Origin: an uncultured Bacteroidia bacterium
GTDB taxonomy: Bacteria; Bacteroidota; Bacteroidia; NS11-12g; UBA955
Reading direction: 5' to 3'
DNA: 64,000 nucleotides
NCBI GenBank assembly: GCA_943789135.1
Contig: CALSSY010000006.1
Span: forward strand, 50,507 to 114,506
The position numbers and the translations under genes are program-made. The notes beneath the pieces are model-generated. The model made no database searches. It worked only from the letters and a program-made list of their open reading frames with translations, and was not told where the DNA came from. This document shows positions 8,920-17,957 of this stretch, piece by piece; the stretch's first letter is position 1; every line of letters begins with the position of its first letter.

Positions 8920-11900
8920 ATGAAAAATTCAATTAAGTCCTTCCTTATAATTCTCTTCGCATTACCATTGTTTGTTAATGCGCAATTAAGCGGCACTTAT
9001 ACGCTTGGTGGTAGCGGAATAAAGAACTTCTCAACTTGGCAGGAACTGGCAGACTCTATAAGTTTGAAAGGTGTTAGTGGCAAAGTTACAATCTTAGTAA
9101 AATCAAACTTATCCATTAGTAACACCCTTACATTAAAACAACCCAAATCCAATACCATTTCGTCCACCAATACTTTGACTATTGACGGAAACGGATTTTC
9201 TATTTCAGGAAATTTAAAAAGAGAATTGGTCCTTTTAGATGGTATCGACTACGTTAATTTTAAACATCTCAACTTCCAAAATACATCCACAAATGGAAAT
9301 TCTATTGGTTTAAGATTTACCAATCAAGCCGATTATAACACCATCGATAGTTGTTCCATTCTTTTAGGGAAAATAACACACGATGCCACCGATACAGGAG
9401 CTTACATCGCATTTTCTAAAAACGATTCCTTAGTAATGGCTAACTCCAGTACCAATAATGGAATCGGAAATATTATATCCTACTGTACCATGAAAACAAG
9501 TGGAGGTGTTGGTCCCAGATATGCTGTAATCAATCAGCAATCTTCAAAGACGTACTTAAAAACCGAGACCCAAAATCAATTCATCCATAATAAAATCCAA
9601 AACTTTTATAATGGAGTGTTCTACATGAGATATGTGAGAGGTGAAATCGTATCGGGAAATAGCATCGATCGTTCGGATGCAAGTTCAAATGACAATCCGG
9701 ATAGTACGCTTGTGATTTTCCACCTACAAGATATGAAGTCTGCAGGTGTGCATAATGAAATATCCAATAATACGATATCAAACTTACCGTATTACAGCAC
9801 ATCCCTATCAACGGCTAATACATCGGCTTACAACTTTATTGGATTCAAACTGGATAATGCAGGCGGCAACGACACGACTTTCCTAAAAATCAACAATAAC
9901 CATTTCAACAATATTTATCTCGCTAATTCATTTACAGGGATTATAAGCGATGGAGATTCATGCCTACAATTTGACGAAAACACATTCAACCGAGTATTTA
10001 CCGAAGGGGGAAATTCTTTTGGTGTATCCTTCACAAAAAATCACAACTTCCAATTAAAAAAGAATCAATTTAGAAATTCAGAGTTTTCCATTTCCGGGAA
10101 GGGCTATACGCAAATCTTTTATCTCTACAGCAATTCCAATAGCACCAATTTTGCAAATACCTTAGATTTTAACATCGTGGATTCCGTGTCTGCATATTAC
10201 TTGGATGCCTTCTATATATATGGAACCAGCGATTATAATTTAACCGGTAACACAATAACGAATAACTCAATTAATTCAAGCGATTGGACTTCCTTTAAGG
10301 CCATTTATTGCCTTCAAACAGGGCAGACAAATGTGGTTAGCAATTTAATAGCGAACAACAATAACAAAGGCCAATCGCTTTTGGTTTACTCCGAAAATTA
10401 CAGTGCCTTAAACGAATATAACTTCTATTACAATACCGTGGTCCACAACGACTCCTTTTCAAGTTGGACTGGAGAAAATTATATCTCATTCTTTTATAAT
10501 TACGGCGATGTAAACTACGTCGGCAATATTGTAGAAGCAAAGGGCAAAGCGGGTGTGTACATGAATTTCATTAACAACACAGGTTTAATTGCCGATAATA
10601 ATATTTATAGCGGAGGTAAATTTTCAAGCGAGTATTGGCATGCCGACGGAAACGATTATTATAATTTCAACGATTGGGTTGCAGATGCAAAGGTGGGTCC
10701 AAGCAATTATAAAGTATCTCCTAAATTCATCAATCCTGGCAAATCAGACTTCAGATCGGGTGCTTCAAAAAACCAAAATTCAACTAAGGAAACATCTCTA
10801 AGTAGTTTGGATCTTTATGGAAACAAACGCCAAGGTAATTATCACGATATTGGAGCTATTGAATCTGTTTTCGACCTTGGATTGAACGTTCAAAAGATTA
10901 ACAAATATGATACACTTTGTTCGGGAACTATAGTCAATCCTACAATTTGGCTAAAAAACAACTTCATCGATACCATAACCGAAGTTCGTCTCGGTTACAA
11001 GGTAAATGGTATCTCGCACGAAGAAAATTTCAAGCTGGTATTAAAACCCAAAGATTCCATCGATTTGAATTTTGTTAAGAAAATCAGAGTGGATAATACT
11101 GGACTACAAAATTGCAGTATTTATATTGCCACTGTTGATGATACGCAAGAGAAAGATACGTTCCATTTTAATATCTACGTAAAACCGGCACCAGGCGGAT
11201 CGCAGTTAAATGCAGTTATACCGAATACAGGGAACTCTCCTATCTTCAGCACGAGTTCCAATAAAGATATATGCATCAGAAACCTTTTATTGCAATACGA
11301 AGTTTCTGAACCCAGAGGTTTTAGCAATTCCGATTACGGAAAGACATGGACTGCCGATGCAATGGCAACAACAGCAGGTGGAAGAACCGTTTCAGGCGCG
11401 AGTGTGACCCCTCCGGGAACTTCAAAAGACCTGTTATGGAACTTCAATAGCAACGATACCGCAATAGATGATAGCACCTTGATCTGGAAATTGAAAATTA
11501 CAGATCTTCAAAACGGATGCGACACCATTATTGAACGTTTCATCTATATCAGTCCAAGCCCTGAATTGGCGTTCACTCTCAATCAGACCATTTGCAGTAA
11601 AGACAGTTTAAAATTCATCAATAAAAGCGAAGTAAAATCAACCAATGTTTTCTTAGAATATAAATGGGACTTCGGCACGGGAAACCCTTCAGATACATCG
11701 ATCCTAAATGAACCTATTTTTATTTATGGTACAGATGGCACTTACAAGGTTACTTTGAATGTCAATAGTTTACCACACGGTTTTAAGTTTGAAACAAGTA
11801 AATCTATATCGGTAATCGCCACACCCACGGTGGACTTCAAAAGGACGAATGCTTGCGATGGTATACCGGTTCAGTTTGAAAATTTATCATCTCCAAAAAC

Positions 11901-13347
11901 TTCTAAGATGACGTGGAATTTTGGATCGGGAGATACCGTAATTTCCAAGTTGATATTTACCAATAAGTTTACGAACTACGGAACGTACAATGTGAGTTTG
12001 AGCGCGGAAAATAACGGTTGCTCTATAACAAAAACGTCCAAAATTACGGTTTACGAACAACCAAAGGCTCAATTTGAACTTACCTCAGGCACTTGTCAAT
12101 TCCAACCCTACAGTTTTACCAATCAAACGAGTATGAAAACCAGTTTATTTGGAAACGTATGGGATTTTGATGAGACCGATGGAAAATCAACGAATCGTTC
12201 GCCAAAATACAATTTTCAAACCTATGGTAACAAGACGGTGAAATTGATAGTGAATTCAGAGTTTGGATGTTCGGATTCTATCACAAAAACCATTAGCGTG
12301 CAAGAATCCCCAAAAATTGAAATTGCTATTTTGGATACGTGTTCTTTACGTGAGGGCAAAGTCATTGATCTTACCACATCATCCAACAACTTCTCAACAA
12401 CGCGTTCTTGGAAAATAGATGGCCAAAATTCTGGAACCAAGGATACGCTTAAAATCAATTGGAAAAATGCCGGCACCTACGCCATCAGTTTATCGGTGCT
12501 TTTCGACAACGGATGTAATTCCACTTTAGACAGAACCATAAAGGTTCTTCGAGAAATCAAACCAGAATTTACCGTAAAAAATGCATGCTCAGGTGACAGC
12601 ATTGAGTTTAAAAACAATACCACGTTTTTAGCAGGTGACAGCATCCGATTCTTTTGGGATTACGGAGATGGAAACACCTATGACGGTTTCCAAAAAAATA
12701 GAATTTACAACGTAAGTCAAACTACGGTTTATAATGTTCTTTTAAGAAGTATTATTCCGGGTGGCTGCGAAAGTGATGCGGTAGAAAAAGTAGATATATG
12801 GGAAAATCCTAAAACCTGTGAATTTGTATCAACTCCGGCATATGAAAAGGGGTATTATGGCATCACCTTTGAGCCAGCTTCATCTCAAAGCAGTCCTGGA
12901 GGTCAATCTGGCGTATCTTACAATTGGAATTTAGACGGTATTGGAAACCAAGCCAGTTCAGGCGCTAATGCGGCTGTATTCTACGACTTACCATCCGACG
13001 GAGATTATAATATGACCATGATTGCTACCACAGATGCGCATGGTTGTGTATGTTCTAGCACACAATCCTTTAAAATGGATCGATTGAGTACGGAATTGAA
13101 CGCTAATGCTGATATTAAAATATATCCCAATCCGACTATTAAGGGTAGTGAAATCCGTGTAGAATCCAATCAGACTTTCCTTGGTTATAAATGGTACAAT
13201 TATAACGGGCAATTATTAACGGAAGGAAATGGTCATTTCTCTAACAATTTCAATATCCGCCTTCCAGAAAACGGACAAGGTTTATTAAGGTTGGTTTTAA
13301 TAAATGAAAAGGGGAGTAGCGCTTATAGTGTTATGAGCTTAGAATAA
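8920..13347 (+). CDS. giant parallel beta-helix / PKD-repeat T9SS protein
   Basis: 1475 aa. Signal peptide (IKSFLIILFALPLFVNAQ), then LSGTYTLGGSG, then a long Asn/Thr-rich right-handed beta-helix (about residues 80-640) of the pectate-lyase-like fold with many N-x-I strand turns. A linker with an Ig-like region (about 650-860) precedes four to five PKD-type modules (KWDFGTGNPSDT, MTWNFGSGDTV, VWDFDETDGKS, FFWDYGDGNT). The C-terminus carries IKIYPNPTIKG and a sorting domain. It is clearly paralogous to the broken gene at 51.5-55.9 kb: the same N-terminal LSG.YT.GGS, the same domain order, and a matching GGQSG.(S/T)Y.W ... TDAHGC.C block. Likely a large surface adhesin or polysaccharide-binding protein; enzyme activity is not supported by visible catalytic residues. 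Confidence 0.85.
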   Translation: MKNSIKSFLIILFALPLFVNAQLSGTYTLGGSGIKNFSTWQELADSISLKGVSGKVTILVKSNLSISNTLTLKQPKSNTISSTNTLTIDGNGFSISGNLKRELVLLDGIDYVNFKHLNFQNTSTNGNSIGLRFTNQADYNTIDSCSILLGKITHDATDTGAYIAFSKNDSLVMANSSTNNGIGNIISYCTMKTSGGVGPRYAVINQQSSKTYLKTETQNQFIHNKIQNFYNGVFYMRYVRGEIVSGNSIDRSDASSNDNPDSTLVIFHLQDMKSAGVHNEISNNTISNLPYYSTSLSTANTSAYNFIGFKLDNAGGNDTTFLKINNNHFNNIYLANSFTGIISDGDSCLQFDENTFNRVFTEGGNSFGVSFTKNHNFQLKKNQFRNSEFSISGKGYTQIFYLYSNSNSTNFANTLDFNIVDSVSAYYLDAFYIYGTSDYNLTGNTITNNSINSSDWTSFKAIYCLQTGQTNVVSNLIANNNNKGQSLLVYSENYSALNEYNFYYNTVVHNDSFSSWTGENYISFFYNYGDVNYVGNIVEAKGKAGVYMNFINNTGLIADNNIYSGGKFSSEYWHADGNDYYNFNDWVADAKVGPSNYKVSPKFINPGKSDFRSGASKNQNSTKETSLSSLDLYGNKRQGNYHDIGAIESVFDLGLNVQKINKYDTLCSGTIVNPTIWLKNNFIDTITEVRLGYKVNGISHEENFKLVLKPKDSIDLNFVKKIRVDNTGLQNCSIYIATVDDTQEKDTFHFNIYVKPAPGGSQLNAVIPNTGNSPIFSTSSNKDICIRNLLLQYEVSEPRGFSNSDYGKTWTADAMATTAGGRTVSGASVTPPGTSKDLLWNFNSNDTAIDDSTLIWKLKITDLQNGCDTIIERFIYISPSPELAFTLNQTICSKDSLKFINKSEVKSTNVFLEYKWDFGTGNPSDTSILNEPIFIYGTDGTYKVTLNVNSLPHGFKFETSKSISVIATPTVDFKRTNACDGIPVQFENLSSPKTSKMTWNFGSGDTVISKLIFTNKFTNYGTYNVSLSAENNGCSITKTSKITVYEQPKAQFELTSGTCQFQPYSFTNQTSMKTSLFGNVWDFDETDGKSTNRSPKYNFQTYGNKTVKLIVNSEFGCSDSITKTISVQESPKIEIAILDTCSLREGKVIDLTTSSNNFSTTRSWKIDGQNSGTKDTLKINWKNAGTYAISLSVLFDNGCNSTLDRTIKVLREIKPEFTVKNACSGDSIEFKNNTTFLAGDSIRFFWDYGDGNTYDGFQKNRIYNVSQTTVYNVLLRSIIPGGCESDAVEKVDIWENPKTCEFVSTPAYEKGYYGITFEPASSQSSPGGQSGVSYNWNLDGIGNQASSGANAAVFYDLPSDGDYNMTMIATTDAHGCVCSSTQSFKMDRLSTELNANADIKIYPNPTIKGSEIRVESNQTFLGYKWYNYNGQLLTEGNGHFSNNFNIRLPENGQGLLRLVLINEKGSSAYSVMSLE

Positions 13348-13383
13348 TTGGAGTTAAATAAAGGAATTGAACTTCAATTTGAA

Positions 13384-13629
13384 ATGCACTATCAGTGGAA
13401 TAATTACAGTGATTTAGTACATAGTTCTTCCACCAAGCGATGCCTTATCTGTGGGAGTGATATCAGCAATCAGCAGAGCGGCAGTTTATACTGTTCAGAG
13501 AAACACACTGGCAGCCGAAAGTGCAGAGATAAAGCAGCGAACTTTATGAAGCGGGAGAGGAGGTTGTACCCTCAACCGACTCTATTCGATGTAAGGTTAT
13601 TTGATGTGAGTAGATTATTTAGGGAATGA
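13384..13629 (+). CDS. small CxxC zinc-ribbon-like protein, function unknown
   Basis: 81 aa from the ATG at 13384. The frame also stays open back to a TTG at 13348, directly after the previous stop, but ATG is preferred. Residues about 20-45 read CLICGSDI...SLYCSEKH...RKC, a four-cysteine pattern with one His that could bind zinc. The rest is basic (KRERR). I do not recognise the family. It follows the beta-helix gene by 36 bp and its last 15 bp overlap the 3' end of the convergent lipoprotein gene. It starts a patch of atypical short genes (13.4-16.8 kb). Confidence 0.5.
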   Translation: MHYQWNNYSDLVHSSSTKRCLICGSDISNQQSGSLYCSEKHTGSRKCRDKAANFMKRERRLYPQPTLFDVRLFDVSRLFRE

Positions 13630-14541
13630 AAAATATCTCCCTGCCATAATGAAACTTCTTCCTAAGTTACCGTATTTCGGACCCTCTTTGAAGTTACCAC
13701 TCACAATCCCTCTTTTAAAAACAAAAAAACAATTTTCTGCATCAACTTCCGTTGAGGTAAAAAACAAGGGGAAATCTGGACGACCCCAGTTCCATAAAAA
13801 TAAATCAGGAACATTCTCCTCTGCTTTACTCAACTCTTTAACTGATGGTAAAAACCAATCATCAAAACCACCACTTTGAAAATCCACACAAATTTGCGCA
13901 GCAGTCTTTAGTTTGGTGCAATTTCTTATAATTTCTGATGTATTGAACATACCATAACCTAATTCATCTAAGGTTGTTCCCAGCAAATTATTTTCACAAC
14001 CCCAAAACACTTCAGTTTCATTTGAATTTTTAGAATAGCCTTCGGTCACATAGTTAACTATCATCCCTTTGGTTGAATCTTTAAAATATCCATTATCCCC
14101 GTCTTCTATCATATAAGCAAGATATCCTCCCAATAGACTATCTCCTAATTGAGCCGTTGGAGTTTCAAAGGTTTGCTGTAAACCATAAGCCGTACCACCT
14201 TTGTTTGTCGCATAAGCCCTGACATAATAGGTAAGACCAAAACCAATTTTCTCAATTTTACTAACAAAGGCCCCATCTCCAGAAGCATCTGAGGTTTTTT
14301 CATCGTTTATAGTAGGCATTGGAACAAGACTCCAACAAACTCCTCTAGATGTCACTGGTGCCCCTCCTTCGTCAGTAATGATTCCACCGCTTGTTGCTCT
14401 ATCAAATTCAATATTTGAGATTTCAGCGGTTTCCACAGAAGGCACTTGCACAGGTGCAGGTTCAACAGGCTCCTCTTCTTTACAAGAGTTCATAGTTCCA
14501 ACAACCAATAATGTTAGTAGTAATGATTTAAATAGTCTCAT
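13615..14541 (-). CDS. lipoprotein with Fn3-like and DUF1566/Lcl-like domains (copy A)
   Basis: Starts at the ATG at 14541 (MRLFKSLLLTLLVVGTMNSC), which gives a lipoprotein signal with Cys20; an in-frame ATG at 14568 adds nine residues. After a Pro/Glu-rich linker comes an Fn3-like module with RGVCWS, TYYVRAYATN and GTAYG, a pattern frequent in Bacteroidota lipoproteins. The C-terminal 170 residues resemble Lcl/DUF1566-type domains (DDWFLPSVKEL). Probably surface- or periplasm-exposed; ligand unknown. The next gene upstream (14663-15550) is a paralogue with the same architecture. The first 16 codons plus the upstream DNA are identical between the two copies over 142 bp. Confidence 0.75.
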   Translation of the reverse strand: MRLFKSLLLTLLVVGTMNSCKEEEPVEPAPVQVPSVETAEISNIEFDRATSGGIITDEGGAPVTSRGVCWSLVPMPTINDEKTSDASGDGAFVSKIEKIGFGLTYYVRAYATNKGGTAYGLQQTFETPTAQLGDSLLGGYLAYMIEDGDNGYFKDSTKGMIVNYVTEGYSKNSNETEVFWGCENNLLGTTLDELGYGMFNTSEIIRNCTKLKTAAQICVDFQSGGFDDWFLPSVKELSKAEENVPDLFLWNWGRPDFPLFFTSTEVDAENCFFVFKRGIVSGNFKEGPKYGNLGRSFIMAGRYFSFPK

Positions 14542-14635
14542 AGAGCGAAGATAGGAAATCATCCTCAACAGACGTTGTTCGATTTAGGCTCGTTTGCTTA
14601 CTTTTTAAAGTAAGTCGTCACCAGACGAAATCAAA
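14494..14635. repeat. 142-bp perfect direct repeat, copy 1 (signal peptide and leader)
   Basis: Identical base for base to 15503-15644, at a spacing of 1009 bp. It covers the start of lipoprotein copy A (the signal-peptide codons) and its upstream leader. It contains two adjacent inverted repeats: CTTACTTT-TT-AAAGTAAG (14597-14614) and TCGTC-ACCA-GACGA (14615-14628). Confidence 0.95.
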
Positions 14636-14662
14636 CCCCTAAAATACAGATTGTGAGGTGAA

Positions 14663-15550
14663 TTATTTCTTCGGTATCGCAAAGTATCTAGCGGGGATTG
14701 CACAAAGGTTAGGCATATTTTTTTGCGCCATTAATTCATTACTTTCAGACCCAACTTCTATAACCCTAGCATTAGTAACATATTCAGTTTGAGTTGAAGA
14801 CCAAATTAGTTGACCCAAGTTTAGAATTTCCAATTCCCTTCTCAACCCAGATTCTATTTCTCTCAATTCAAATAATGACGGTAAAAACCAATCATCATAA
14901 CCATCAATTGAGATTCTCGAACACAAACCTGCTGCACTCTCATAATCATTGTATTCCTCAAGAATTTTATTTGTATTGGATAATCCACTACCTATTTCTT
15001 CCGAAGTACGGAAAACAAATTTATCAATACTACCCCAATAACAACTTTTTTTGATGGAATCAAGGGATACAACTATCCCAGAAATTGAATCTTCACTATA
15101 TCCGTCATCGAATGATTGTAGGATGTATGCGATTATTCCACCGCCATATTCAGCACCAACCATTGGAGGTATTGTTGTGAATTCCATTTGTAAACCATAG
15201 GCTATACCGTCCTTATTCTTGGCATACGCCCTTACATAATACTTTGTGCGATAATCAAGATTGGTCATTACACTCTTAAATTCACCTGTCCCTGCATCAT
15301 CAGATGTAAAAGAATCCGCAATTGTTGGATTAGGTTGAGTGCTCCAGCAAACACCACGCTGGGTAATATCTAAACCTCCATCCGAGATGATTACTCCCCC
15401 ACATTCAGCCTTAGTCATTCCAATATTTGAAACGGGCTTTGTAGTTACTTCTGGTAAATTTTTGACTTCTTCAGTTGGCTCATCCTTCTTACAGGAGTTC
15501 AAAGTTCCAACAACCAATAATGTTAGTAGTAATGATTTAAATAGTCTCAT
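14663..15550 (-). CDS. lipoprotein with Fn3-like and DUF1566/Lcl-like domains (copy B)
   Basis: Paralogue of the neighbouring copy A. The preferred ATG at 15550 gives MRLFKSLLLTLLVVGTLNSC with the lipid-attachment Cys at residue 20; an upstream in-frame ATG lies at 15577. The Fn3-like module shows RGVCWSTQPNPTIADS, YYVRAYAKNKDGIAYG, and the C-terminal domain shows IDGYDDWFLPSLFELR. Outside the shared leader the two proteins are clearly diverged, so the sequence identity is concentrated in the signal peptide and upstream region. Role unknown; likely a surface lipoprotein. The only nearby -7-like element is TAAATTTG at 15729-15722 on this strand, about 170 bp before the start. Confidence 0.75.
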   Translation of the reverse strand: MRLFKSLLLTLLVVGTLNSCKKDEPTEEVKNLPEVTTKPVSNIGMTKAECGGVIISDGGLDITQRGVCWSTQPNPTIADSFTSDDAGTGEFKSVMTNLDYRTKYYVRAYAKNKDGIAYGLQMEFTTIPPMVGAEYGGGIIAYILQSFDDGYSEDSISGIVVSLDSIKKSCYWGSIDKFVFRTSEEIGSGLSNTNKILEEYNDYESAAGLCSRISIDGYDDWFLPSLFELREIESGLRRELEILNLGQLIWSSTQTEYVTNARVIEVGSESNELMAQKNMPNLCAIPARYFAIPKK

Positions 15551-15644
15551 AGAGCGAAGATAGGAAATCATCCTCAACAGACGTTGTTCGATTTAGGCTC
15601 GTTTGCTTACTTTTTAAAGTAAGTCGTCACCAGACGAAATCAAA
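15503..15644. repeat. 142-bp perfect direct repeat, copy 2 (signal peptide and leader)
   Basis: Second copy of the repeat described at 14494-14635. It covers the signal-peptide codons of lipoprotein copy B and the DNA upstream of it, including the same two inverted repeats. Confidence 0.95.
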
Positions 15645-15745
15645 ACCAATAAAATATACTTAGGTAGTTACAAACCATCTTGAATAAAATAATTGTTTAC
15701 TACCTTTAATTTGGACATACACAAATTTAGACAATTCCAATAAAA

Positions 15746-16123
15746 ATGTTAATTATATATATGAACCCTAACCCACCGACCGACCATCTTCCCAAATGGA
15801 AGAAAGGGCAACCCTCTCCTAACCCATCAGGTAGAAAACCTAAATTCATAACTACACTAAAACGACAAGGATACCACGCTGGAGACATCAACAGGGTAAT
15901 TCTAACCATCTTGTCACTACCAGAAGAGAAAGTCTCTGAAATCGCTTCTATCGAGGAATACACCATATTAGAACGAATCATAGCAAAAGCACTCATTAAC
16001 AGCCTTAGAAAGGGCAACCTGTATGCAATGGAGAGCCTTCTAAATCGAAGTGTAGGAATGCCTAAACAACAAAGCGAGATTCAAGTTGAAGAGAAGAAGA
16101 TTGATGTGACGCTAAAACTTTGA
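15746..16123 (+). CDS. DUF5681-domain protein (orphan phage-type)
   Basis: 125 aa (alternative ATG at 15761, MNPNPPTDHL, is equally plausible). The N-terminus reads PKWKKGQPSPNPSGRKPKF, the signature of DUF5681, a short basic domain usually found in phage or mobile-element proteins near terminase small subunits. The remainder is helical and charged (LERIIAKALINSL, AMESLLNRSVGMP). No phage gene flanks it: neighbours are a lipoprotein and a DUF4468-like protein. It is probably a remnant of a mobile element or a co-opted small protein. Confidence 0.65.
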   Translation: MLIIYMNPNPPTDHLPKWKKGQPSPNPSGRKPKFITTLKRQGYHAGDINRVILTILSLPEEKVSEIASIEEYTILERIIAKALINSLRKGNLYAMESLLNRSVGMPKQQSEIQVEEKKIDVTLKL

Positions 16124-16142
16124 GGAGATATTAATTATTATA

Positions 16143-16760
16143 CTACCAATCATCTTGCAAAACAGGCACAGTTGGCTTTTTGATTTCTGACTCTAACGAA
16201 GTAAAGAATTCTTGATTGTTTTGGATGTAACCTATGATTCGACGGTATATAGGTTTTTGAAACATCCCTTTATTTTTCCATTCTTTGCGATTTTTAAAAT
16301 AGTTGGCATAGTGGCTTGAACGTGCAGGAACAGATGGTGCTCCTTGACTTGCTGGTACATAAGTGTTACCATCATCAAAAACAACCACACGCATCTTACC
16401 ATCCTTGAATTGAGCAACCATTTTATAGTAATTACCCACAGATAAATTACCAGCCAAACCCAGGCTGTAAACATATTCATCGATGTAGTTCAGCACAACT
16501 TGGCTCTCTGTTTCAGAAACAAGTACTTTGCTTAAATTAACAAAACGTACTCCAGCCCAATTCTTAAACTTCATTTTTATCTCTTTTGCTGTAGTATTTG
16601 AATCAAAAGAAATAATTCTCGAATACAGCCTTAACTCGCTTGGCTCCTCGTAAATGTCATCTACAGTTACCACCTCCTGCGCAAATCCTATTTGAATGTG
16701 CGATAGAATGATTAATAAAAATGAAATTTTGTAGAAATGAAATTTTCTTAAAGTAAGCAT
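16143..16760 (-). CDS. DUF4468-like secreted protein
   Basis: The frame opens at 16814, but the ATG at 16760 (MLTLRKFHFYKISFLLIILSH) gives a signal peptide ending GFAQ and is preferred (205 aa). The mature part (LRLYSRIISF, KNWAGVRFVNLSKVL, YKMVAQFKDGKMRVVVFD) follows the pattern of DUF4468 proteins, small secreted proteins of Bacteroidota with a TBP-like fold and unknown role. The assignment rests on pattern only. A Ser/Pro-rich insertion and a C-terminal helix follow. Its stop faces the stop of the DUF5681 gene 19 bp away, so the two are convergent. Confidence 0.5.
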   Translation of the reverse strand: MLTLRKFHFYKISFLLIILSHIQIGFAQEVVTVDDIYEEPSELRLYSRIISFDSNTTAKEIKMKFKNWAGVRFVNLSKVLVSETESQVVLNYIDEYVYSLGLAGNLSVGNYYKMVAQFKDGKMRVVVFDDGNTYVPASQGAPSVPARSSHYANYFKNRKEWKNKGMFQKPIYRRIIGYIQNNQEFFTSLESEIKKPTVPVLQDDW

Positions 16761-16869
16761 GTTCGAAGATAAATATTTAAACAAATAAAAAAAACAGACC
16801 ACAAAACGGTACACGATTTTTCATATTATCAATGCAAATAATTGAAATATAACACTTTGCAATTTTAGG

Positions 16870-17245
16870 TGGTGGAGTTAGGGGGAATCGAACCCCCGTC
16901 CGAATGTGCGACTGCTGGCGCTTTCTACAGGTTTAGGTACCGATTGTTTTTCGTGAATCTATAGGCCCGGACCTCGCCTGTAAGATTCCTTAGCTGGTGA
17001 AATAATGAAACCGGTCACCCGCTACCCCGTTTTCATACCCGTGCAGTTCGATTGCTCCTGATGGTTCCCGGCACGAGTCAAGGGAACCGAAGCAACTAGC
17101 AATTGCTCTATCCGTCGGATTAGGCAGCTAGGGCGTAATTGTTTTCGCCTCTTAAAAAGTTGAAAGTTCAGATTTCGGTGCAATACTTCCAACGCACCAC
17201 CTGCTTACACCGCACTCAATCACCCCGTCAATTCCGATTAACCCC
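16870..17245 (-). ncRNA. ssrA: transfer-messenger RNA (tmRNA), tag GENNYALAA
   Basis: On the minus strand the 5' end GGGGTTA (from 17245) pairs with TAACTCC next to the encoded ACCA 3' end (16870), giving a seven-pair tRNA-like acceptor stem with one G-U. The T-arm GGGGGTTCGATTCCCCC is present just inside. The tag reading frame at 17149-17120 reads GGC GAA AAC AAT TAC GCC CTA GCT GCC TAA, encoding GENNYALAA, which ends in the ALAA degron recognised by ClpXP-type proteases. The RNA rescues stalled ribosomes and tags the incomplete product. Length (376 nt) is normal. It lies between the DUF4468-like gene and the HD hydrolase. Confidence 0.96.
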
Positions 17246-17288
17246 AGTGTAAATGCAAAGTTACGTAATATATTATGCTTATTTTAAA

Positions 17289-17939
17289 TTACTCAACTAC
17301 CTCACGGTAAAATTGCTCCAGGTATTTCAACATAAATTCATGCCTTTCTTGGGCCATCTGTCTACCAGTTTTTGTATTCATCAAATCTTTGAGCAATAAA
17401 AGCTTTTCATAAAAATGGTTGATGGAGGGCTGCCTGCCTTTTTTGTATTCCTCTTTTGTCATCTCCAAGTTGGGTTTTATTTCTGGATTGTAAATTTCAT
17501 TTCCTTTAAATCCTCCAAAATTGAAAACCCGAGCAATGCCAATTGCCCCAATAGCATCCAATCTATCCGCGTCTTGAACAATATCTAATTCTTTCGAATT
17601 AAAGGTTCTTTTTGAATTACCACCCTTGAATGAAATATTCTTAATTATCGAAACAACATGTTCCAATTTTTGATTATCAAAACCCTCTGATGCTAAAAAT
17701 TTACGCGCTGTTTCAGGACCAATTTCTTCATCGCCATTATGAAACTTTGAATCTGCGATATCATGGAGCAATGCAGCCAAAAGCACAATCTCGAAATCAA
17801 TATCGATTTCACTATCGGCAATTTTTTTTGCGTTTACATACACCCTATGCGTATGCCACCAATCGTGCCCACCTTCAGCATTTTGAAATGATTGCTGAAC
17901 ATATTTTATGGTTTTATCTATTATTAAACTTGAATCCAT
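17289..17939 (-). CDS. HD-domain phosphohydrolase (YedJ/YpgQ-like)
   Basis: 216 aa. HD superfamily metal ligands are visible: H31 (WWHTHRV), H59-D60 (ALLHDIADSKFH) and D125 (QDADRLDAIGAIGIAR). The last motif is typical of the YedJ/YpgQ group of small predicted phosphohydrolases acting on nucleotides or related phosphates; the substrate is not known. No signal peptide, so cytoplasmic. It lies 18 bp downstream of wecB on the same strand and could be read from the wecB promoter. There is no sign that it takes part in sugar synthesis. Confidence 0.8.
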   Translation of the reverse strand: MDSSLIIDKTIKYVQQSFQNAEGGHDWWHTHRVYVNAKKIADSEIDIDFEIVLLAALLHDIADSKFHNGDEEIGPETARKFLASEGFDNQKLEHVVSIIKNISFKGGNSKRTFNSKELDIVQDADRLDAIGAIGIARVFNFGGFKGNEIYNPEIKPNLEMTKEEYKKGRQPSINHFYEKLLLLKDLMNTKTGRQMAQERHEFMLKYLEQFYREVVE

Positions 17940-17957
17940 ATTATCAATGTAGCGGCT

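Noticed and set aside
13384..16123. Prophage or integrative element
   Set aside because: Only one phage-type domain (DUF5681) is present, with no integrase, terminase, attachment repeat or capsid gene.
16870..16945. tRNA-like end with T-arm and CCA
   Set aside because: It is the 3' part of the tmRNA, not a separate tRNA: the pairing partner is 376 nt away and there is no anticodon arm.
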